Part shown: positions 1 to 8,280 of the stretch, one piece after another | How the letters are laid out: every line of letters begins with the position of its first letter | Numbering within the stretch: the first letter of the stretch is position 1 | NCBI RefSeq assembly: GCF_000715505.1 | Contig: NZ_JHEH01000014.1 | Location: forward strand, 28,459 to 92,458 | Origin: Thioclava dalianensis | GTDB taxonomy: Bacteria; Pseudomonadota; Alphaproteobacteria; Rhodobacterales; Rhodobacteraceae | Length of the DNA stretch: 64,000 bases | Direction of reading: 5' to 3' | Notes under the pieces: model-generated | Databases searched by the model: none | What the model saw: only the letters and a program-made list of their open reading frames with translations | Told to the model about the DNA's origin: nothing | Position numbers and translations under genes: made by a program

Positions 1-411
1 TTTGGAACCGGTCAGCACCATATGCCCTTTTGACGCGCGCAGATGCGGCAGGGTGAATTTCGCGGTATAGGTCACCGCAAGGCAATTCAGCTCGATCATC
101 TCGCGCAGGCTCTCGACCGGGGCGGCCTCGGTCCCGCGCGCCGATGCGCCGACACCTGCATTGGCCAGCACCACGTCGAGCCGACCGTAATGTGCAACCG
201 CACGCGCCACCATGCGCTCCTGCGCCTCGGGATCGGTCACATCGGTCGGCAGCGCCAGCGCGTTCTCAGCGCCCAGCTCCGTGACGAGCGCCTCCAGCTT
301 ATCGCTCGACCGCGCGGCCAAGGCGACCTTGTGGCCCGCCGCGACCGCATGGCGCGCGCAGCTCTCGCCGATGCCAGAGGAGGCACCGGTGATAAGAATG
401 ATTTTCGACAT
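1..411 (-). CDS. SDR-family oxidoreductase (partial, N-terminal part)
   Basis: The reverse strand from base 411 encodes the start of a short-chain dehydrogenase/reductase and runs off the left edge. The N-terminus carries the Rossmann glycine motif TGASSGIG at about residues 8-15. The sequence continues to a VLANAG-type segment near residue 88, the family's NNAG position. About 137 residues are present; the catalytic Tyr-x-x-x-Lys region lies outside the window. The substrate cannot be told. A DJ-1/PfpI gene lies upstream in the same direction, with a terminator between them, so the two need not be co-transcribed. Confidence 0.85.
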   Translation of the reverse strand, partial: MSKIILITGASSGIGESCARHAVAAGHKVALAARSSDKLEALVTELGAENALALPTDVTDPEAQERMVARAVAHYGRLDVVLANAGVGASARGTEAAPVESLREMIELNCLAVTYTAKFTLPHLRASKGHMVLTGSK

Positions 412-439
412 CTCAGCCTCTTTGAAAACAGTGTGAACG

Positions 440-469
440 AAAAAAGCGCCCCCCGATCCGGGAGGCGCC
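440..469 (-). terminator. Rho-independent terminator after the DJ-1/PfpI gene
   Basis: Read on the reverse strand, a GC-rich stem (GGCGCCTCC paired with GGGGGGCGC) is followed directly by TTTTTT. It lies 9 bases after the stop of the gene at 478-1161 and just upstream of the partial SDR gene. Confidence 0.85.
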
Positions 470-477
470 CTGTGTCG

Positions 478-1161
478 TCAGCTCAGCAGAGCCAGCACTT
501 TTTCCGCTGCCGCCTCAGAAGAGGCCGGGTTCTGGCCCGTCACCAGCCGCCCGTCGACCACCGCATGGGGCTGCCAGTCGCCCACGCTTTCAAACTGCGC
601 GCCCAGCTCGCGCAGGCGGGTTTCCAGCAGGAAGGGCACGGCATCGGCAAGGCCCACGCCACGCTCCTCGCTGTCGGTGAAGGCCGAGACCTTGCGCCCT
701 TTCACGATGGACACGCCATCTTTGTCCACGACCTTCGCGAAGGCCGCCGGACCGTGACAAACCGAGGCAACCACCTTGCCGCCATCCCAAGCAGCGCCAA
801 TCGCCTTGGCGGCGACATCGCTCTCGGCGAGGTCGTACATCGCGCCGTGACCGCCCGGAATATAAAGCGCGTCATAAGCGGTCACGTCCTCATCCTCGAG
901 GCGGCCAGGGTTTGCCAAAAGCGCCGAGGCCACCGGATCTTCGCGGAAACGGGTGACAGATGCGGGCGCGTCATCGCCCGTCACATCCGAGTTCGGATCA
1001 ATCGGGACCGGTTTGCCCGCGAGCGTGACGAGTTTGACCTCATGCCCGGCGTCAAGGAAGGCGTAATACGGAGTCGCCAGTTCCTCATACCAGACGCCTG
1101 TGGATTTGCCGGTGTCGCCGAGGGCCTGTGCCGCGGTCGAGAGAATAAGAATGCGTGCCAT
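478..1161 (-). CDS. DJ-1/PfpI-family class I glutamine amidotransferase-like protein
   Basis: 227 residues. The start at 1161 (MARILILS) is preceded by AGGAGG at good spacing. An upstream in-frame start at 1191 would add ten residues without a better ribosome site. The family includes the Hsp31/YhbO glyoxalase III and deglycase-type proteins. Visible motifs are YIPGGHGAMYDL around residue 88, which supplies the acidic and glycine-rich pocket, and the nucleophile elbow ASVCHGPAAF with its cysteine near residue 130. A late PHAVVDGRLVTGQNP segment is typical of Hsp31-like members. It is probably a cytosolic stress or methylglyoxal-detoxifying enzyme. It is transcribed away from the LysR gene at 1305, a common regulator-target arrangement. 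Confidence 0.85.
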   Translation of the reverse strand: MARILILSTAAQALGDTGKSTGVWYEELATPYYAFLDAGHEVKLVTLAGKPVPIDPNSDVTGDDAPASVTRFREDPVASALLANPGRLEDEDVTAYDALYIPGGHGAMYDLAESDVAAKAIGAAWDGGKVVASVCHGPAAFAKVVDKDGVSIVKGRKVSAFTDSEERGVGLADAVPFLLETRLRELGAQFESVGDWQPHAVVDGRLVTGQNPASSEAAAEKVLALLS

Positions 1162-1304
1162 TTTTTGGCCTCCTTCATGTCTGCGGTTCAAGGCGTCTCC
1201 GGCCCTGTCTGTCTCGGGCCATCAACGCGTCTAGGCAAAGATAGGTTGCATTTAACAAACGAGAAATTGATGCAGGCCACGTCAGAAATCGATATATTGG
1301 ATAT

Positions 1305-2213
1305 ATGACACCCGATATCTCGCTTCTGCGCGTGTTCCATGCCGTCATGGAAGAACGCAATGTCACCGCCGCAGCCCAGAGGCTCGGTCAATCCCAAAGT
1401 ACCGTGAGCGCGGCGCTGTCGCGGCTGCGCGCGGTGCTGGGCGATGAGCTGTTTCTGCGCGCGCGCTACGGCGTGGAGCCGACCGAGAAGGCCCTTGAGA
1501 TCGCGCCCGACATCGCCGCCGGGCTGGAGCGGCTGGAACAGGCCTTCCGCGCCGCCGAACCCTTTGACCCGGCACGCACCACGCGCCGCTTCCGGCTGTT
1601 GCTTGGCCCCTATGCCGAAATCGTGCTGGCCCCGGAACTGGCCGCCGCCTTCGCACAAGAGGCCCCGTCGGCACGCCTCGAAATCTCTCCCATCGGCCCG
1701 GATCTCGACCCGCGCGTCCTTGCGGGGCATGCGTTTGATCTGGCCGTCGGGCGGTTTCACGCACCGCCCGAAGATCTCGTGGTCTCAGAGCTGATCAATG
1801 ACGGGTTTCGCTGCATCGTCGCGCCGCAGGCCTTGGCCGATGGCGCGCCGCTCGACCGCGCGCTCTATGAGACGCTCCCCCATGTCGTCATCGCCCCGCC
1901 CGGCAAATGGCGCACGGGGGTTTACAAGCGCACCGAGGCGACCGGGCTGCGCCGCAACACCACGGTCGAGGTCACGCATTTCCTGACAGCCGCCCCCACG
2001 GTCGCGCGTCTGGGCGGGATTGCCACGGTGCCCGCCCGGGTGGCCGCCATGACCGCAGGCCCCTATGGGCTGCGCAACCTGCCCGTTCCGATCGATCTTG
2101 GCACGTTTCCCAGCCAGATCGCGTGGCACCCCCATCTGCGCCGTGATCCGGGCCATGCTTGGCTGCGCGGGCTGATCGCAGGGCTCGCGGCCAGATTCAC
2201 GGCAGCGGGCTAA
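1305..2213 (+). CDS. LysR-family transcriptional regulator
   Basis: 302 residues. The N-terminal winged helix-turn-helix is clear: LLRVFHAVMEERNVTAAAQR followed by LGQSQSTVSAALSRLR, residues about 5-45. A LysR substrate-binding domain follows (RRFRLLLGPYAEIVLAPEL onward). No Shine-Dalgarno sequence precedes the ATG. The start codon instead lies in an AT-rich inverted repeat, ATATAT-tgg-ATATAT at 1292-1306, which may be an autoregulatory site. It is divergent from the DJ-1/PfpI gene, which is its likeliest target. The inducer is unknown. Confidence 0.9.
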   Translation: MTPDISLLRVFHAVMEERNVTAAAQRLGQSQSTVSAALSRLRAVLGDELFLRARYGVEPTEKALEIAPDIAAGLERLEQAFRAAEPFDPARTTRRFRLLLGPYAEIVLAPELAAAFAQEAPSARLEISPIGPDLDPRVLAGHAFDLAVGRFHAPPEDLVVSELINDGFRCIVAPQALADGAPLDRALYETLPHVVIAPPGKWRTGVYKRTEATGLRRNTTVEVTHFLTAAPTVARLGGIATVPARVAAMTAGPYGLRNLPVPIDLGTFPSQIAWHPHLRRDPGHAWLRGLIAGLAARFTAAG

Positions 2214-2250
2214 GGCGGGCGGAGGCCCTCTCAAGGCGAGACGCGCGGTC

Positions 2251-3492
2251 TCAATTCTTCAGCTTGGCCTGTTCGAGCGACCAATATTCCATATCGAACA
2301 GCTCGCCCTCGGAGATCGGCGCGAACCGGCCGTAATCCTCCGCGGCATTCACGATGCGCGCCGTTTGCTCCAGCAGATCGCCCGCGATCCGCGACGCCTT
2401 GTCATTTGCGCCCAAACCGAACAGCCCCACCCCCGGCATAAGCACCACGCGCGGCGCGGGATCGAGCATGGTTTTCGGCTCCGAAGCATTGGGCGCGTTG
2501 CGCGCGAAATAGGCGGCGTAACGATCGGCATATTCGGCCAGCTTCCGCGTGATCGCGGCGGCATCATCGCCGGCCTCAAGGATCATCGGAAACGGCTTGA
2601 TGCGGATCACATGGTCCGGGGTCGCAGTGCCGCGCATCGCCAGTTCCGCCAGATTTTCGCGCCCAAGATAGCGCCGGATTGCAGGCGTCGAGCGGAAATC
2701 GACCGCAGGCGCGGTGCCCAGCGCCCCTTGCGCGGCCAGTGCCTCGATCAGAGCTGCGGCAAGTTCTTCGGGCATCGGCGCGTCATTGGTCTGCGGGGCC
2801 TCGACCTCGATCCCTTTCGCCGCCAGAAACTCTTCGGCGGCGGTGACGAACTCAATCATCAGCTCATAGCTGTCGCGCGCGGTCTCCGCAAAGGTGAAAA
2901 GCCCGTGTTTCTCCAGCCAAAGCCCCTCGACCTTCGGATCGCGCGCGAGCGCATCATTACAGGCATGGCTGAGCGCGTAGCCGGGCATGACATAGGGCAC
3001 GAAGCCGACCCGACCGCGATAGATCTCGCGCACCACCGGCTCCATATCCTCCTGATCGGCCAGCGCGAGGATGGCCGTGGCGTGGCTGTGATCGACGAAA
3101 GCCTGCGGCATATAGGCGTGCAGCAGCGCCTCAACAGAGGGGTTTGGCGCGGTCGGATCAAGAAGATGGCGGCGCAAAAAGGCGACCATCTCTTCGTCCG
3201 ACATATGCGCAATCGCGCGGGTCTCCAGCAGCGGCTCCAGCCACATCGCAGGCAGCCCGGGCGCCTCGATATCGCCCAGATCCCAGCCCGAACCCTTCAC
3301 ATGGATGATCTGCTTGCCCGGCGCATCGGGGATCTTGACCGAGGTATTGCCCCCCCCGTGCAGCACCAGATCGGGATCCTGTCCGATCAGGCGCGAGCTA
3401 TAGACCCGCAGGCCCAGCGCTGCGGGTTGTCCCGCCGCTTCGGCGGCCTCGGCGAATTTGCGGGCGTCGGCGTCATTCCAGCGCGATTGCAT
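2251..3492 (-). CDS. Class II aldolase/adducin-family protein, RhaD-type, in the position of lsrF
   Basis: 413 residues. The start at 3492 has GAGGAG seven bases upstream. The first ~250 residues are a class II aldolase domain. They carry LHGGGNTSVK (phosphate-binding loop, residue ~45), DHSHATAILALA (two metal-ligand histidines, ~140) and LEKHGLFTF (third histidine, ~195). The sequence resembles the N-terminal aldolase half of bifunctional rhamnulose-1-phosphate aldolase/dehydrogenases, but the SDR half is absent. It is the last gene of the leftward lsr arm, separated from lsrB by a stem-loop. I infer that it cleaves phosphorylated AI-2 breakdown products in place of the LsrF thiolase. A role on another deoxysugar phosphate is possible. 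Confidence 0.8.
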   Translation of the reverse strand: MQSRWNDADARKFAEAAEAAGQPAALGLRVYSSRLIGQDPDLVLHGGGNTSVKIPDAPGKQIIHVKGSGWDLGDIEAPGLPAMWLEPLLETRAIAHMSDEEMVAFLRRHLLDPTAPNPSVEALLHAYMPQAFVDHSHATAILALADQEDMEPVVREIYRGRVGFVPYVMPGYALSHACNDALARDPKVEGLWLEKHGLFTFAETARDSYELMIEFVTAAEEFLAAKGIEVEAPQTNDAPMPEELAAALIEALAAQGALGTAPAVDFRSTPAIRRYLGRENLAELAMRGTATPDHVIRIKPFPMILEAGDDAAAITRKLAEYADRYAAYFARNAPNASEPKTMLDPAPRVVLMPGVGLFGLGANDKASRIAGDLLEQTARIVNAAEDYGRFAPISEGELFDMEYWSLEQAKLKN

Positions 3493-3517
3493 CAGCGGCT
3501 CCTCTCTCAACATATTT

Positions 3518-3543
3518 GCGAGGGCGCATCTCCACGCCCTCGC
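3518..3543 (-). other. Stem-loop between lsrB and the aldolase gene
   Basis: A perfect 9-bp inverted repeat (GCGAGGGCG / CGCCCTCGC, 8-base loop) with no T-tract lies in the short gap after lsrB. Such hairpins after binding-protein genes usually protect the upstream mRNA from 3' exonucleases and lower expression of the next gene. That role is inferred from position. Confidence 0.6.
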
Positions 3544-3562
3544 CAGATCACGTCACCAGAGA

Positions 3563-4582
3563 TCAGAAATCGAAGTTGTCGATATTGTCCTTGGTGAAAA
3601 CGGCACGCTCGGGCAGCAGGACGATGCCATTATCCTTGGCCTCGTAGTTGTAGCCCTGCACCGAGTTGGGCGAGACCTTCACCTCACCCACGCCGGGCAC
3701 GTTCATCGTATCGCCAACCTGAAGCGGGCCGTCTTTCAGCACGTGATCGGCCACGGCCACCGAAATCGCGCCTTGCTTGGTCACGTCCCACAGGCCGAAC
3801 CGCTTGACCGTGCCGCGCTTGACATAAGGGCGCATCACGTTGGGCGTCGAGAAGCCGACAATCGTCACCTTGCCCGCCTTACCAAGGTTTTCGGCGGCCT
3901 GAGCAGCTGCGGGCAGCGCATTGGCATCGGGCGCGATGATCGCATCGAGATCGGGATAGGCGCTCAGGATACCCTCAGCGGTCTGAAGCGATTTCTGCGC
4001 GTCATTATAGCCGTATTGCGTGGTCACGATCTCCCAGCCGGGATGCTCCTTGGCGATCTTTTCCTTGGCCGCCGCGACCCATGCATTCTGATCGGTCACC
4101 GTGGGCGAAGAATAGAAGAAGGCGACCTTGGCCTTATCCTTGCCCTTCAGACCATCCGAGGCCATGTCCACCAGCATGCCGCCCAGCTGCGCCGGCGTGC
4201 CTTGGTTGATGTAGTAGGAGCGACATTCCGGGTTCACATCCGAGTCCCAAGTCATCACCAGAACGCCGCGTGCCATTGCCTGCTTGAGCGCCGGGCAGAG
4301 ACCATCAGGCGAGACTGCGGCAACGATCACGGCCTTATAGCCCTGATTAACGAAGTTATTCACGAACTGAACCTGCCCCGAAACGCTGGGCTCGGTCGGG
4401 CCGTCATAGGTGACTTTGTCGCCAAGCTTCTTGCCCATCTCGACGGCCCCCTTGCCGCCCGATGTGAAGTAGCCCACCCCGACAAGCTTCGGAATGAAGG
4501 CGATATCCGCGGCCGAGGCCGAATTGGCCATCAGCATCCCCGCCGCAAGGGTGCTCATCATCCATTTGGTCGTTTTACGCAT
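3563..4582 (-). CDS. lsrB: AI-2 periplasmic binding protein LsrB
   Basis: 339 residues. The start at 4582 follows GGAGGAG; an upstream in-frame start at 4621 would spoil the signal peptide. Residues 1-25 form a Sec signal ending NSASA-A. The mature protein is a periplasmic binding protein of the ribose/LsrB type. The residues known to contact AI-2 in enteric LsrB all appear in the right contexts: K in FIPKLVG, D in [10 protein letters not shown] in TVTDQNAW, and P and A in [12 protein letters not shown]. That is strong evidence for AI-2 rather than rhamnose or ribose as ligand. The gene follows lsrD and precedes the aldolase in one leftward transcription unit. Confidence 0.9.
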   Translation of the reverse strand: MRKTTKWMMSTLAAGMLMANSASAADIAFIPKLVGVGYFTSGGKGAVEMGKKLGDKVTYDGPTEPSVSGQVQFVNNFVNQGYKAVIVAAVSPDGLCPALKQAMARGVLVMTWDSDVNPECRSYYINQGTPAQLGGMLVDMASDGLKGKDKAKVAFFYSSPTVTDQNAWVAAAKEKIAKEHPGWEIVTTQYGYNDAQKSLQTAEGILSAYPDLDAIIAPDANALPAAAQAAENLGKAGKVTIVGFSTPNVMRPYVKRGTVKRFGLWDVTKQGAISVAVADHVLKDGPLQVGDTMNVPGVGEVKVSPNSVQGYNYEAKDNGIVLLPERAVFTKDNIDNFDF

Positions 4583-4617
4583 TTCAGTTCTCCTCCTCTG
4601 AACTCTTTGGGCGCGCG

Positions 4618-5601
4618 TCATTCTGACGGACGCGGCCGCACCGGAATGAACTCGCGCAGCAAGGGCGCCCCGTGGCGCATTGCGACGACGACAACCAGCA
4701 GCGCTCCGGACAACGCGCTGGAAACCTGACTGGGAACTCCGCTCATCTGCAGGCCCTGCTGCAGATAGCCGATGATAAACGTGGCGATGATGGTGCCGAT
4801 CACCGAGCCCTGACCGCCATAGATCGACGCCCCACCAAGGACGGCTGCCGTGATCGCGGGCAAAAGCGTGGCCTTGCCCAGATCCACCCGTGCCGAGCCG
4901 AAATAGGCCGAGAGCAGAAGCCCTGCCAGTGCAGCGGCGAGCCCGGTGATCACATAGGTCAGCATCTGAACCCGCGCGACGGGCATCCCCGCATGGCGGG
5001 CGGCGGATTCGTTCTGGCCGATCTGGAACACCAGCCGCCCGAAGCGCGTGACATGCAACAAAACCAGCATCACCAGTGAGAAGGAGAGGAACACGAAAAG
5101 CGGCATCGGCAGGCCGAAGATCATCTGATAGCCAAGCCCGGTGAACGCAGCCGGAAAGCCGCCGATCCCGTCAAAGCCATTCGCGCCGACCACGCCCGAG
5201 AGCACAGTTGCCGCCCCCGAGAACATGTAAAGCCCGCCCAGCGTGACCACGAGCGGTTGCAACCGCGTCAGCCGGATAATCGTTGCGTTGAGCAGCCCCG
5301 CCAGCGCGCCCGTCGCAAACCCGACGCCCAGCGAGACGGCCAGCGGCATGCCGAAGAAATTCGCGATCCCGAACGTGATTGCGCAAAGACCAACCGTGGA
5401 GGCAAAGCTCACATCGATCCCGCCTGCGATGATCACCAGCGTGAGCGGCACTGCCACGATACCCACCTGGACGAAATCCGAGGTGCCATAGAGCAGTGAG
5501 CCGAGATTGAGAAAGCGCGGGTTAATTGCTCCGAAGACCGCCAGTTCAAGAACCAGAATGCCGAGCAAAAGGACTTCCCACCGCATCATGAGACGCTTCA
5601 T
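4618..5601 (-). CDS. lsrD: AI-2 ABC transporter permease LsrD
   Basis: 327 residues, very hydrophobic, with about eight to ten predicted membrane segments. It belongs to the BPD_transp_2 (ribose/LsrCD) family, shown by [16 protein letters not shown] (residue ~60), [11 protein letters not shown] (~112) and [18 protein letters not shown] (~255). Its start overlaps the stop of lsrC by 4 bp (ATGA), which implies translational coupling. It pairs with LsrC to form the inner-membrane channel. Assignment as LsrD rather than LsrC rests on gene order (A-C-D-B). Confidence 0.85.
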   Translation of the reverse strand: MKRLMMRWEVLLLGILVLELAVFGAINPRFLNLGSLLYGTSDFVQVGIVAVPLTLVIIAGGIDVSFASTVGLCAITFGIANFFGMPLAVSLGVGFATGALAGLLNATIIRLTRLQPLVVTLGGLYMFSGAATVLSGVVGANGFDGIGGFPAAFTGLGYQMIFGLPMPLFVFLSFSLVMLVLLHVTRFGRLVFQIGQNESAARHAGMPVARVQMLTYVITGLAAALAGLLLSAYFGSARVDLGKATLLPAITAAVLGGASIYGGQGSVIGTIIATFIIGYLQQGLQMSGVPSQVSSALSGALLVVVVAMRHGAPLLREFIPVRPRPSE

Positions 5602-6608
5602 GCCGCTTCCTCCAGATCACGGGATTTCGATGGCTGCGTTCCGCCTCGGCGGTAGCGCGCGGCCCGATCTCGGGCCTCGAGCGCAATCCGTAACCGACCG
5701 TCGATCAGCAGCACCGCAAGCAACATCGCGCCGCCGATAAGGTCGTTCCAATAGGCCGGGATCTTGAGGAAGACGAGCGCGGTGTCGATCGAGGTGAAGA
5801 AGATCACGCCGATCACCACCCCCGCCACTGAGCCGACCCCGCCCAACAGGCTGATACCGCCTAACACAAGCGCCGCGATCGCTCGCAGTTCCAAGCCAGA
5901 GCCCGCCTGATTGGGCACAAACCCGATCTGCGCCGCAAAGGCGATGCCCGCGATTGCATACATCAAACCTGCCCAGACGAAGGCGAAGAACTCGATTCGG
6001 CGCACCGGCAGGCCCAGATGGCGCGCGGCCTCCCGGTTGTCGCCCACCGCAAAGATCCAGCGTCCGCGCCGTGTCCGCAGCACCAGCCAGACCACGACGA
6101 TCACGGCCAATGCCACGATCCCGATTGCCGACAGTCCAAAGAAACCTTTATCCGCGAGGTCTTTGACGCCCTGCGGCAGCTCCTCGATCCACTCGCCGCC
6201 CGTGGCGATCAGCATCACGCCCCGGAACAGGCCAAGCGTGCCAAGCGTCGCCACGATAGAGGGCACACCGAGCAACGCCACGAGCCCGCCATTGAGCGCG
6301 CCTGCCGCAGCGCCCGCGCCAAGCGCCGCCGCGATCCCGACCGGCAGCGGCGCCCCGGCATTCACCGTCAGCCCAAGCGTCACCGCAGAGAGGCCAAGCA
6401 CCGACCCGCCCGAGACATCGATATTGCGCGTAAGGATCACCGGGAAGATCCCGAGTGCCACGAGCATGAGCACCAGACCGTTCGACCAGATGATCGACGC
6501 CGTGCGCGCCGACAAAAAGCCGGGTGCGGCCATGCCGACCAAAAGCAACACGATCACGGTCACAAGAAACAACGTCGCGACTCGTTCGCGGGCGATCCGT
6601 TCAAGCAT
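5598..6608 (-). CDS. lsrC: AI-2 ABC transporter permease LsrC
   Basis: 336 residues. The start at 6608 (MLERIARERV) has AAGGAGG upstream and overlaps the end of lsrA by 8 bp; a start at 6680 lies deep inside lsrA and adds a non-membrane arginine-rich stretch. It belongs to the same permease family as LsrD: NIDVSGGSVLGLSAV (~65), GVPSIVATLGTLGLFRG (~110) and ALVLGGISLLGGVGSVAGV (~255). Many hydrophobic helices are visible. The basic C-terminal tail of about 30 residues (ALEARDRAARYRRGG) should be cytoplasmic. It is the partner of LsrD and LsrA. Confidence 0.85.
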   Translation of the reverse strand: MLERIARERVATLFLVTVIVLLLVGMAAPGFLSARTASIIWSNGLVLMLVALGIFPVILTRNIDVSGGSVLGLSAVTLGLTVNAGAPLPVGIAAALGAGAAAGALNGGLVALLGVPSIVATLGTLGLFRGVMLIATGGEWIEELPQGVKDLADKGFFGLSAIGIVALAVIVVVWLVLRTRRGRWIFAVGDNREAARHLGLPVRRIEFFAFVWAGLMYAIAGIAFAAQIGFVPNQAGSGLELRAIAALVLGGISLLGGVGSVAGVVIGVIFFTSIDTALVFLKIPAYWNDLIGGAMLLAVLLIDGRLRIALEARDRAARYRRGGTQPSKSRDLEEAA

Positions 6609-8076
6609 GGGCGGCCTCCTTGGATTCGAAGGCGAGCTGCGCGATCTCGTCCGTGCTGCTGCCGCCCGCAAGCGCACCAACGAGATGCCCGCCCGCCATC
6701 ACCGCGATCCGGTCGGACAGGCGCACGACCTCGTCGAAATCGGACGAGATCAGCAACACCGCCGTGCCCGCATCGGCAAGCTGTTCGATCAATTCGTAAA
6801 TATCGTTGCGCGCGCCGACATCGACACCGCGCGTGGGCTCGTCGAGGATCAAAACCCGTGGCTTGGCCGCGAGACATTTCGACAGCAGCACCTTTTGCTG
6901 GTTGCCGCCGGAGAGACTACGCACCGGCTGATCCGCCGTCTCGCATTTGATGCCAAGCGTCTTGCGATAGCCCTCAAACCGCGCCCGCTCCGCGCTGGGA
7001 CGCAGCACGAAGGGCAACAGGTAATGAACGAGCGACGAGGTATTCCAGAAAAGGGGCGCATCGAGGAACAGCCCGTATTGCTGCCGATCCTCCGACAGGA
7101 TCACGACATTCTGGCGCACGGCCTCGCGCGGCGTGCGGGCCAGAAAGGGCCGCCCCTCCAGCGCGATCTTTCCGCCAGCGCGCGGCCGCAGCCCGACAAG
7201 CGTTTCGGCCAGCTCGGTGCGCCCTGCCCCGACCACACCGGTCAAGCCCAGCACCTCTCCATGATGCAGATCGAAGGAGATATCGACGAAGCCTTCGCCG
7301 CAGAGCCCTGTGACCTCAAGCGTCTTGCGCTCGGCCCGGGCGCGGTCGGCGCGCCGCTCACGCAGGGCTCCGACGCCGGGGCTCATCGCGGCCAGGATCT
7401 CGGCATCGCCGCTCTCTGACATCTTGGCGCTATGCATCACATAGCCGTCACGCAGCACGGTGATCCGGTCACTGACCGCGCGCAGCTCGTGCAGCTTATG
7501 GGAAATGAAGACAAGACCATGGCCCGTTTCGCGCAAGGCCCGCATCCGCTCGAACAGCGTCTCTACCTCATGCGGCGTCAGCGCCGAGGTCGGCTCGTCG
7601 AGGATCAACACTTTCGCCTCGCGCACGAGACCCCGCAGAATCTCGACGACCTGACGGTCGGCGATCTCGAGCGTCGAGGCCTTGGCATCAGGCGAGAGCG
7701 CCACGCCCAGCTCTGCGATCAGATCACGGATACGGGTGCGATAGGCCTCCGCCCGGCGTGGCAGGCCGATGCAGATATTCTCGAGAACGCTTTGATTTGG
7801 GAAGATATGCGCCTCTTGCGGCACCAGATAGAGCCCCATCGCCTGCGCCTGAGCGGGCGTTGCCGGAGACAGCGGCGCCCCGCCAATCGAGACGCGCCCG
7901 GCACTGGGCGCGATCAGACCGGCAAGGATCTTCATCAAGGTGGATTTGCCAGCCCCATTGCCGCCCAGAAGCGCATGAACCTCTCCGGCACGCACCTCGA
8001 AATCCACGCCCTTGAGCACAGGCACGTTGCCGTAGCTTTTCGAAACCCGGCCAAGCTCTGCGAGCACAGATGTCAT
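6601..8076 (-). CDS. lsrA: AI-2 ABC transporter ATP-binding protein LsrA (two-domain)
   Basis: 491 residues. The start at 8076 (MTSVLAELG) has AAGGAG upstream. It contains two ABC ATPase domains in tandem, as in sugar importers of the RbsA/LsrA type. Domain 1 has Walker A GGNGAGKST (~40) and Walker B VLILDEPTSAL (~160). Domain 2 has a weakened Walker A, GVVGAGRTE (~280), signature LSGGNQQKV and Walker B VLILDEPTRGVD, which is usual for the family. It is the first gene of the leftward arm and faces lsrR across a 204-bp control region. Confidence 0.9.
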   Translation of the reverse strand: MTSVLAELGRVSKSYGNVPVLKGVDFEVRAGEVHALLGGNGAGKSTLMKILAGLIAPSAGRVSIGGAPLSPATPAQAQAMGLYLVPQEAHIFPNQSVLENICIGLPRRAEAYRTRIRDLIAELGVALSPDAKASTLEIADRQVVEILRGLVREAKVLILDEPTSALTPHEVETLFERMRALRETGHGLVFISHKLHELRAVSDRITVLRDGYVMHSAKMSESGDAEILAAMSPGVGALRERRADRARAERKTLEVTGLCGEGFVDISFDLHHGEVLGLTGVVGAGRTELAETLVGLRPRAGGKIALEGRPFLARTPREAVRQNVVILSEDRQQYGLFLDAPLFWNTSSLVHYLLPFVLRPSAERARFEGYRKTLGIKCETADQPVRSLSGGNQQKVLLSKCLAAKPRVLILDEPTRGVDVGARNDIYELIEQLADAGTAVLLISSDFDEVVRLSDRIAVMAGGHLVGALAGGSSTDEIAQLAFESKEAAHA

Positions 8077-8110
8077 AGCGTCTCCTTCGCCCAGCACCCC
8101 AAATCCAGAT

Positions 8111-8146
8111 TGTTCATCTGTTTTACGTAAAAACATCTGTTCACCT
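8111..8146. promoter_or_regulatory. Candidate LsrR-type operator half-sites near lsrA
   Basis: Two directly repeated TGTTCA half-sites (8111-8116 and 8138-8143), 27 bp apart, flank TTTTACGTAAAA. Each lies in the context CATCTGTT/TGTTCA, and the same hexamer forms the arms of the inverted repeat at 8217-8250. The position is 35-70 bases before the lsrA start, suited to repressing the leftward promoter. Confidence 0.45.
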
Positions 8147-8210
8147 GGAATGCGTCCTGTCAACATTTTTTAGCTCATTTTTTACGCTGCATCGCGGCAA
8201 AATTGAGCGG

Positions 8211-8250
8211 TTGACTTGTTCAAATGATTTTGTAACGAGTTATTTGAACA
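8211..8250. promoter_or_regulatory. lsrR promoter with inverted-repeat operator
   Basis: A perfect 9-bp inverted repeat, TGTTCAAAT (8217-8225) and ATTTGAACA (8242-8250), has a 16-base spacer. It directly abuts a good -35 hexamer TTGACT (8211-8216). The matching -10 is weak (TAACGA at 8233-8238). SorC/DeoR-type sugar regulators commonly bind such TGAACA-containing repeats. LsrR binding here would block its own promoter and probably that of the lsrA arm. Confidence 0.6.
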
Positions 8251-8280
8251 GTGACTGACTGCCTCGGAGGATCGATCACC

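Noticed and set aside
43..1308. 421-codon forward reading frame
   Set aside because: It lies antisense across the SDR and DJ-1/PfpI genes, whose reverse-strand products have clear motifs. High GC content makes long antisense frames common.
5911..7419. 502-codon forward reading frame
   Set aside because: Antisense to lsrC and lsrA. The translation is low-complexity Arg/Pro/Ser with no domain.
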